Below, piece after piece: positions 1 through 6,500 of a stretch of DNA of 10,323 nucleotides; the first letter of the stretch is position 1; each line of letters opens with the position of its first letter. The translations under genes were made by a program, and so were the position numbers. The DNA comes from Gyrodactylus bullatarudis (lineage: Eukaryota > Platyhelminthes > Monogenea > Gyrodactylidea > Gyrodactylidae). The notes beneath the pieces are model-generated. The model saw only the letters and a list, made by a program, of their open reading frames with translations. It had not been told where the DNA came from and did no database searches. Where the stretch lies: positions 1-10,323 of the forward strand of contig SSNU01003000.1 in NCBI GenBank assembly GCA_012064415.1, written 5' to 3'.

Positions 1-317
1 ACTTTAATGAATCTAAGTCAGGTATGCGAAAATCGAATGAATTGATTTTCAAAAGGGTTTCTATCCTATAAAATGGGTTAATAAATTCTGAAAAGTCTAG
101 CTCTTTGAAAATCGCCACCGCAAAAAATTGTTTGCACGGAACTCCAGTGAATTTACTGACATTGCACGTGCATTCCAAGTTCTTGAATTTGAATATTTTG
201 AATAAATCTGACGAAGGATTTTTCATAACATAGTACTCATCTTCACAAGTTGATTTTCTAACTACTAATTTACGACCTTCCTCTATCATGTATTTATCGA
301 ATGTCCTGATGAAAAGT

Positions 318-324
318 AAAAAAA
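318..324 (-). other. Frameshift site in a 7-base homopolymer
   Basis: Upstream (minus strand) the protein frame is open from 609; it closes with TGA just past this run. A different frame is open from here to position 1 and carries the SWIM-like finger. No GT donor lies between about 400 and 310 on the minus strand to allow an intron. The simplest reading is a one-base loss in the run, or a junction left by the internal deletion that removed the catalytic core. Confidence 0.55.
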
Positions 325-609
325 TTCTAGTTCTTGGTCATCTTTTGTCTTCAAGTCGATAAAAGTCCCTGGATTATTTAATAAATTCCAGTTCAAAAAA
401 TCTTCTAGTTTATGAAAAGAATTGAGGATATCATCATCATTTGACTGGTTCAATTTACGTAAGGTTTTCCAATTTGGATGATAACTTGTAGATAGACCAT
501 GTTGAGATTTTAAAACATTCTGAGCATCTTTTGGCTTAAAGTTTTCTATTTGATTGTTTAGTGGTTCTAAAAGTTCTTTTCGTAGAAAACTCTTTGGAGT
601 ATTTCGAAT

Positions 610-635
610 CTAAAGTATCATAAAATATTACTTAC
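610..635 (-). other. 26-nt micro-intron in the MULE relic
   Basis: On the minus strand the donor reads GTAAGT directly after the Ile codon that follows the His-Ser-Cys of the zinc finger, and the acceptor reads ACTTTAG. The intron is phase 0. Reading through instead meets a TGA a few codons on, whereas removal joins two open stretches. Introns this short are typical of some flatworm genes; the splice itself is inferred. Confidence 0.6.
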
Positions 636-1011
636 AATAGTGCAGGAGTGTTCCACGAATTGAGTTAAGTGGACAGTCCCATCTCGCTTCTTATAAAATC
701 TTATTTTGAATAGACATGCTTTTTCCGTACATTTATATTCCATAGACGTAATATCATTTCTTTTTACACGAAAATCTCTTTTGATTTTAACAGAGAGAAG
801 CTGTACGTTTTTCTTTGCCTCATCAACTGACGAGTAAATTTCATCGAGACTATAAGTGTCCATTTGGAAGAATGATGAGAAAGAAATTTTAACAAATAGG
901 TAGATGAATTCAATAGAATATGATTGGTTGATTTTAGGAAAGGGTCTTGACAAAATGATAGTCAATGAGGTAAGCCTAAGACTTGAAGAATAAAGGATGG
1001 TTTCAAAAAAT

Positions 1012-1402
1012 CCATAGTCAAAAAGGTAAAAATGGAAAATAGCAATAGTCAAAAAGATAAAAATGAAATTAACTATAGTTAAGAAATTAAAAATGGAAAA
1101 TAACCATAGTTAAAAAGGTAAACATGGAATTGACTATAGTCGAAAAGAATTTTATGCAAAAAATATTTTTTTCCATCAAGAAAAAACAGAAATTTAACTA
1201 TAGTCAAAAAAGAAAAAAAAATTCAAAAAGTATAGTCGTAAAGATGAAGATTAGAGAAAGTATAGTCAGAAAGCTAAATATGGGATTGACTAAAGTCAAA
1301 AGTAATACTATGAAGTATGACTATAGTTAAAAAGATAAAAATATAAATAACTATTGTCAAAAAGGAAAAAAAGAAAACAACCATAGTCAAAAAAGTAAAT
1401 TA
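1012..1402. repeat. 30-bp AT-rich minisatellite, about 13 imperfect units
   Basis: The motif ATAGTCAAAAAGGTAAAAAT followed by about 10 more bases recurs every 30 bp or so, each unit starting at an ATAGT(C/T) core, with one double-length unit near 1140-1200. Units are diverged by substitutions. Because 30 is a multiple of three, the array sustains a meaningless open frame on the plus strand (1124-1330) made of repeated ten-residue blocks. It lies immediately upstream of the MULE relic, within its would-be promoter or 5' leader. Confidence 0.8.
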
Positions 1403-1497
1403 CTCCTTTTGGAATTAACCCTATATTTTAGTATTTTTTAAAATTAAATATTAGTTTTACTTATAAGTAGTTAAACTATTATCTGTGAAATTTTGAT

Positions 1498-1516
1498 AGG
1501 TCTTAATTTAAGACCT
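1498..1516. repeat. Perfect 9-bp palindrome arms (AGGTCTTAA / TTAAGACCT)
   Basis: Two 9-bp complementary arms are separated by one base. An AGGTCTTA-like half recurs about 20 bases to the right. It could fold in RNA or bind a dimeric protein, but chance occurrence in AT-rich DNA is possible. Confidence 0.5.
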
Positions 1517-1573
1517 AATGTTGAGAAATATCATTTTAAGGTCTTAAAAAATGATTTTAGCGTTCTGAAACTT

Positions 1574-1599
1574 GAGGCCTCAGTGATAAGTTATCACTG
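1574..1599. repeat. Adjacent palindromes GAGGCCTC and CAGTGATAA-g-TTATCACTG
   Basis: An 8-bp perfect palindrome at 1574-1581 directly abuts a 19-bp palindrome (1581-1599) with perfect 9-bp arms and one central base. TGATAACT follows again immediately to the right. Function unknown. Confidence 0.5.
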
Positions 1600-1959
1600 A
1601 TAACTAATTATAATTGCAGCTCAACAAATCTGAATTGCGACTTATTTATTCTAATTCAGAAATTAATAATTTTCATTTGCACGATAGGGGTAATACGCTT
1701 ATTTAATTAATTAAAATCAATTCGACTTGAAATTTATTCACTATAATTATAATTTGATATTTTTTCATTCTTGAAATTACTAAAATACAAGTTCAAAAAC
1801 CAGTTCTTAGCTTGAGACAGCTAGTTATCTTTATGAATCTTCAAGTCTTACATTAGATTTTTCTAATTTCATCTTTACCAGTGGCTATAAATACTCTTTT
1901 AAGAAATAACCTTGACTAAATAAATTCATTAATAAACCAGAACAAATTTTGAGAAATTC

Positions 1960-2530
1960 AGTATAAAGTTGGGAATCTCAATTTTTCATTAAGAATTCGA
2001 ATATGCTAAAGATTTTCTGGAACCCAGATGCTGATGCCTACTTTTACCGTCTGAAGAAATGAAATCTGAGATAAATTATTTCTAAGAAAAATATGGTCAT
2101 TTTTCAAATTGGCGCAAAAATCCCATTTTTTTGAACTTTGAGCAAACGTTTTAATTAATTTAAAAAAGTAGAGGAATCAAAAGAAGTTTTGCAGGAAACC
2201 AATTATGCTAAATCTGATCTAATAATTTATCTCGTTATCGTTTGAGAGTTGATTTTTGATCGTTTTCACCACTTGAATTGAAAATTCATTTGTGATACTC
2301 TTGTCTAATTGTAATCCTAATCTTTTTTAGAACACCCTTCCACTTTCAAATCAGTAAGAATCTCAGCTCAAAGATCAAAAACTGGGACTTTTGCGCCAAA
2401 TTAAAATTTGAAAAATGATCATTTTTCAGATTTTTTTCTTCTAACTGTAAAAGTAGGCATCATCACCTAGATTCAAGAAAATCTTTGACATACGAATTCA
2501 TAAATTCCCTATTAGCATAGTGAGATTAGT
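1960..2530. repeat. Foldback (inverted-repeat) element, copy 1
   Basis: The left arm (about 1960-2195) and right arm (about 2322-2530) are inverted copies of each other. Matching landmarks are GATGCCTACTTTTAC at 2032-2046 against GTAAAAGTAGGCATC at 2447-2461, and TTTTCAAATTGGCGCAAAAA near 2101 against TTTTGCGCCAAATTAAAATT near 2390. The arms are imperfect and the centre is unique. No open frame is present, so this looks like a non-autonomous foldback DNA element or MITE. Confidence 0.68.
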
Positions 2531-2604
2531 ACAATTTCAATAGAATTCTCAGATTAATGGAGATTGTCCTCTTAAACCATTTTAAAAAAATTCTGAATTT
2601 TATT

Positions 2605-3171
2605 TTTTTTTAATTGGTCATTTTTCAAATTCCTATTTGGCACCAAAATCCCATTTTTTTCGAACATTGAGTTGAAATTTTTTATTGATTTGAAAGTGAG
2701 AGGGTGATCAAAAGAGTTTTTCAGGATCAATATTAGACAAGAAAATTAATTAAACTGAATCTGATCTTATGAATAATCACATTATCGTTTGAAAGCTGAA
2801 TTTCGATTTTTTGATCATTTGCACTACTTGAAAATCACTGAAATTTCGATAATTCAAAATCTCTCGACAAAGGGGAAACTGTCGATAATTTGAGGGTTCT
2901 ATTCAGCTAATCTTGGTCCTGAAAAAACTCTTTTAATACCCTCTCACTTCCAAATCAATAAAACTTTTTCAGCTCAAAGTTCGAAAAAATCGGATTATGG
3001 CGCCAAATGGGAATTTGAAAAATGTCCATATTAAATATTTTTTTTCAGGATTTTTTTTTCATATGGTAAAGGTGGGCAATATCAGTAGGATTCCAAAATT
3101 AAAAAAAATTTCGAATTCCTGATGAAAAAATCGAGGTTTTCTTAAAAATCATAGATTCCCAACTTCATATA
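2605..3171. repeat. Foldback element, copy 2
   Basis: The left arm (about 2612-2735) and right arm (about 2925-3171) are inverted copies that share sequence with copy 1, including a TTTGGCGCCAAA-like core, the string AAGTGAGAGGGT and the AGATTCCCAACTTCAT terminus at 3153-3168. The latter is the inverse of the left start of copy 1 (ATAAAGTTGGGAATCT, 1962-1977), so 1960-3171 may be one compound element with outer terminal inverted repeats. No coding capacity is seen. Confidence 0.65.
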
Positions 3172-3235
3172 AACCAACTTTAGATGTTAGAAATCAGACA
3201 ATAATGAATAAATATTAGATGCGATTAAAATCGTT

Positions 3236-3360
3236 GGTTTACAACATTGACAAACTGGGTTCGAATCCAGATACTGACAAATCTTAATAAGGACAAAACG
3301 CGTATATATCTGCCGCTATGAGTGCAATAGAATTCACACTTGCTGGTCCGTTTTGTTGTT
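3236..3360 (+). repeat. Degenerate tRNA-related SINE fragment with hammerhead-like motif
   Basis: A perfect RNA polymerase III B box (GGTTCGAATCC) lies at 3258-3268. It is followed at once by a hammerhead-like layout: a stem I strand CAGATA (3268-3273), CTGACAA (3274-3280, two changes from CTGATGA), a weak stem II, AAAA in place of GAAA (3295-3298), ACGCGT, and TATCTG (3307-3312), which pairs with CAGATA. The order B box, hammerhead and CGCG stem is that of the schistosome Sm-alpha SINE family. Core substitutions suggest this copy no longer cleaves. No convincing A box is seen. Confidence 0.5.
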
Positions 3361-3450
3361 GTAAGAAAAATGTCTTTATCAAGTTATTGTACTAACCAAT
3401 AACCACAATTTGCCAAGTTGAATATTTTAAAATGCTGGATTTTATTTTAG

Positions 3451-3581
3451 ATCAGCGAAAGTAGTCTCTTTCAATATTGATTGCTTGGAAAATTATTTTG
3501 GAAATTATTGTCAACGATTTTGTTATGTCAAGTCTCCACTTTATAACTGTAACTCATTTGGACATAGAGTTTGCAATGAAA
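3451..3581 (+). CDS. Exon: DSL domain (first five cysteines)
   Basis: The exon follows a strong acceptor (TTTATTTTAG at 3441-3450). It encodes DCLENYFGNYCQRFC, then YNC and VCNE, which matches DSL cysteine spacing up to cysteine 5. It starts with one base completing a codon, so the unseen previous exon should end with two bases of that codon. Reading past 3581 gives SWLEA then TAA at 3597-3599, so a splice or a broken gene must be assumed. Confidence 0.65.
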
Positions 3582-6500
3582 GTTGGTTAGAAGCATAATT
3601 TTTAGATCGAGTTGGAAATCATTGTGAAATTTACGACTTTTGTAAGGATAAACCTTGTCCATCTCATTCAATATGTAAGAGCTTACCAAACATGAGAAGA
3701 GAATGCATATGTAAAGATGGCCAGCAGAGTAAGCACTATCATGATTTTAATTCGTTTCAAATTTTTGATGAGAAACCTGACATTTTTTAAAATCATAGAT
3801 TCCTAACTTCATATCAATTAGATTTAGTATGATAATTTTAATAAGTATTAAAAGGGATAATGAAAAAGATTATATCAAAGTTTTGAGAAAATAACATATC
3901 ATGAAAACAGTATATGAATAGTATCTTGGATTTGATGAGCTTGAGGTACACAGTGAAGAAGGCGTGTGAAGACAATCATCCTTGACCAATATTGACTATA
4001 ACGTTGTACGCTTGCTGCCTGACCATGTTGTATTCTGGCTTGTATTGGTCTATCTGTATAGAAAGAAAAAGGAGAGAAAGGTGTAGTATTTCTTAAAATA
4101 TAAGGATTATAAAAATTACAGTGATTGTTATAGTAATCAGAATTATTAGATTAATAACACTGATAATATAATTCATCACTTGAGAGAACATTAAAATTAA
4201 GATTAGAATAAAAAACATTTAGATTGCCCTGATAAAAATAGTTTTATAATAAATTTTTTAACTAAATGTTTTTTATTCTAATCTTAATTTTAATGTTCTT
4301 TCAAGTGATGAATTATATTATCAGAGTTATTAATCTAATAATTCTGATTACTATAACAATCACTGTAATTTTTATAATCCTTATATTTTAAGAAATACTA
4401 CACCTTTCTCTCCTTTTTCTTTCTATACAGATAGACCAATACAAGCCAGAATACAACATAGTCAGGCAGCAAGCGTACAACGTTATAGTCAATCTATGCC
4501 GAACAGCTCCCTGAAGAACTACTTAGTTCAAAATTATAATAAACTGTATTATAAAATTAATTCTAGATAATTTTTCACTCAAATACCTTCAAAACTTCTA
4601 TCAATTTTGACAAAAAATGTATTTTGTTGAAATGTTTTTTTACGTCATTGGTCAATTGAGCAAACGTTGAGAGCATATTGAGAAAGTAAAAAAGGATGCC
4701 GAAAGTGGGAGGAATAAGCGCTTTATTTCAGGCATACTCATTAGGGGTAGATCATTAAAATCAAAAAATTAGAATATTCCAAAGCTTGAACCATCATTAG
4801 AGAGATAATTTCATACTGAATACGAGGATGTCAATTTTGTCAGCTTGAGCAAAAGAAAAATCCTGTAAATAATGTCTTCAAATAGCCTGAAATAGTTGCT
4901 AAAATCACAAATTTTAAATGTTATAACTGATCTCTCAAATAGTTTTATCGAATTATTTAAAAAAAAACTTTAATTAGAAAGCTTTAGATAATTTTTTATA
5001 TTATTAACAAGAATAAGAGCATACAGTAAAAATATTTCATCAGTCCTGATACTCGTGTCATGGATATAAATCATGTTGCGTGAGCACTCAACCACTTAGT
5101 CCAACTGATAATATTATTAATGACTAGTTCGTCTATCAATATTTTTATTCAAGAAATTTTACAGTATTATTCCCAGGTTCTTTCTTCGTCTTGGACCTAT
5201 ACTTTTGTATACCAAAATGAATATTTTTAGATATAGGATGAGTTGAGACCTCAAGCTAATTCATGTTTTTTTGGTACCAGCCCTAATACTCATCAGCCTC
5301 TTACATGCCAAATATATAGTAAAATACAAAGAAAAATATAAGATAATCTGATTGGCTCTCTCGTTGTGTTGGGTACATCTCGAAATTTATGACACTATCA
5401 ATCGGGTAGGGTTTTTGATAATTGATATTTCCCACCCTAGGGTGGGATACATTCTGATTACATATATGATATTTGACTATATACTTTTAACTTATTATGA
5501 TACATTAACAGAGGTGTAACATTGAAGGCATATATGGTATTGTTCTATGATTGAGGCGATAAAGTTTCGATTTAACATAATTATAAATAGTTTGAAAGAA
5601 AAGGTTAAAAGCATAATGGGTGGATTTTCATGATATCTTTTGGAAATCATGATCATTGGCTAAAACACTTTGTTGGTTTGTATTATTGTGTCCGAGCTTC
5701 GGTTTCTCTTTCTTGTTTCCTCTCTTTCTCATTAACTCAAAGTTCAAAAAATGGGATTTTGGGGCTACTTCAACATTTCAAACTTGCCGTATTTTCCTTA
5801 AAAATTGATTTTTTCTAATTTTTTTCTCCGTATCGTGAAAGAGAGCCTGATGATCTAGATTCCAAAAAATCTTGATCAAATTCGATTTCTTGATGAAAAA
5901 ATTAAGAAATTTGTAAAACTATTCTGATTTGGATTCATAAGGAAGATTGTAAAAATTGATTATTGACAATATCATTTCTTCTTTTGAGGCGATTGATAGC
6001 TGTTTTATGTCGTCTCTGAAAATAGGGGAATTCCACTTTTTCCTTAATATAATCTGAACATAGGGCTGCTAAATTATTTTGGAAATGTTCGAAGTTTTCA
6101 TCTGAGTTTGGAGTCAGGTGTTTTGTTTGGTTCAAACTTACAATTGAAAGATTTAAAGATAACGTCTATAACTTCACAGACTACCAACTAGACCAAACGG
6201 AAAAAGAAGTACTATCTTTAGGACTTACTTTTCGCGTACCAGCAGAAGATGAAACATTAATATTAGAAACCAAAGTTGGGTTCGAAGGTTTTTTGAACCA
6301 AACAAAACACCTGACTCCAAACTCAGATGAAAACTTCGAACATTTCCAAACTAATTTAGCAGCCCTATGTTCAGATTATATTAAAGAAAAAGTTGAATTC
6401 CCCTATTTTCAGAGACGACATAAAAAGCTATCAATCGCCTCAAAAGAAGAAATGATATTGTCATCAAAGGAACGGGTCTTGCCCTAATAAAGAAGTGTGA

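Larger units (their letters stand above)
1..863 (-). pseudogene. Mutator-like (MULE) transposase relic, DDE core missing, open at window edge
   Basis: Two exons are read on the minus strand: 863-636 (76 codons from ATG at 863) and 609 down to 1. Exon 1 has a C-x4-C-x21-H-x-C array (C45, C50, H72, C74) typical of the FAR1/WRKY-GCM1-type DNA-binding finger of MULE transposases. Exon 2 continues with the conserved N-terminal region (LEDFLNWNLLNNPGTF), then loses frame in a seven-base A/T run at 318-324. In the next frame, open to position 1, a SWIM-like finger follows (CTCNVSKFTGVPCKQFFAV). In the family the last pair is C-x-H; here it is CKQ, so one ligand appears lost. Roughly the whole catalytic DDE domain that should lie between the fingers is absent. 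The upstream in-frame ATG at 1052 was not used because that stretch is encoded by the minisatellite. I see a deleted transposon copy; a domesticated DNA-binding protein is possible only if the frameshift is an assembly error. Confidence 0.72.
1403..1959. other. AT-rich intergenic stretch, no gene seen
   Basis: No frame of useful length, no RNA gene and no clear repeat relationship is visible here. The only structure is two short perfect palindromes, listed separately. Confidence 0.6.

Noticed and set aside
864..1052. Upstream ATG at 1052 extending the MULE exon 1
   Set aside because: The extension is largely encoded by minisatellite units and has no family similarity; the ATG at 863 fits the domain start.
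1124..1330. 68-codon open frame on the plus strand
   Set aside because: It is produced by the 30-bp minisatellite; the predicted protein is low-complexity, Lys-rich, repeated ten-residue blocks.
3318..3363. ATG with a short hydrophobic frame ending at GTAAGA, a possible signal-peptide exon for the DSL gene
   Set aside because: It lies in the SINE-like repeat, is only about 15 codons, and its donor phase does not match the exon at 3451.
3991..4493. CRISPR or tandem-repeat interpretation of the repeated blocks
   Set aside because: The copies are a single inverted pair in eukaryotic intron sequence, not spaced direct repeats.
5630..5818. 62-codon plus-strand frame
   Set aside because: It runs into a foldback repeat arm and shows no domain or codon signal.
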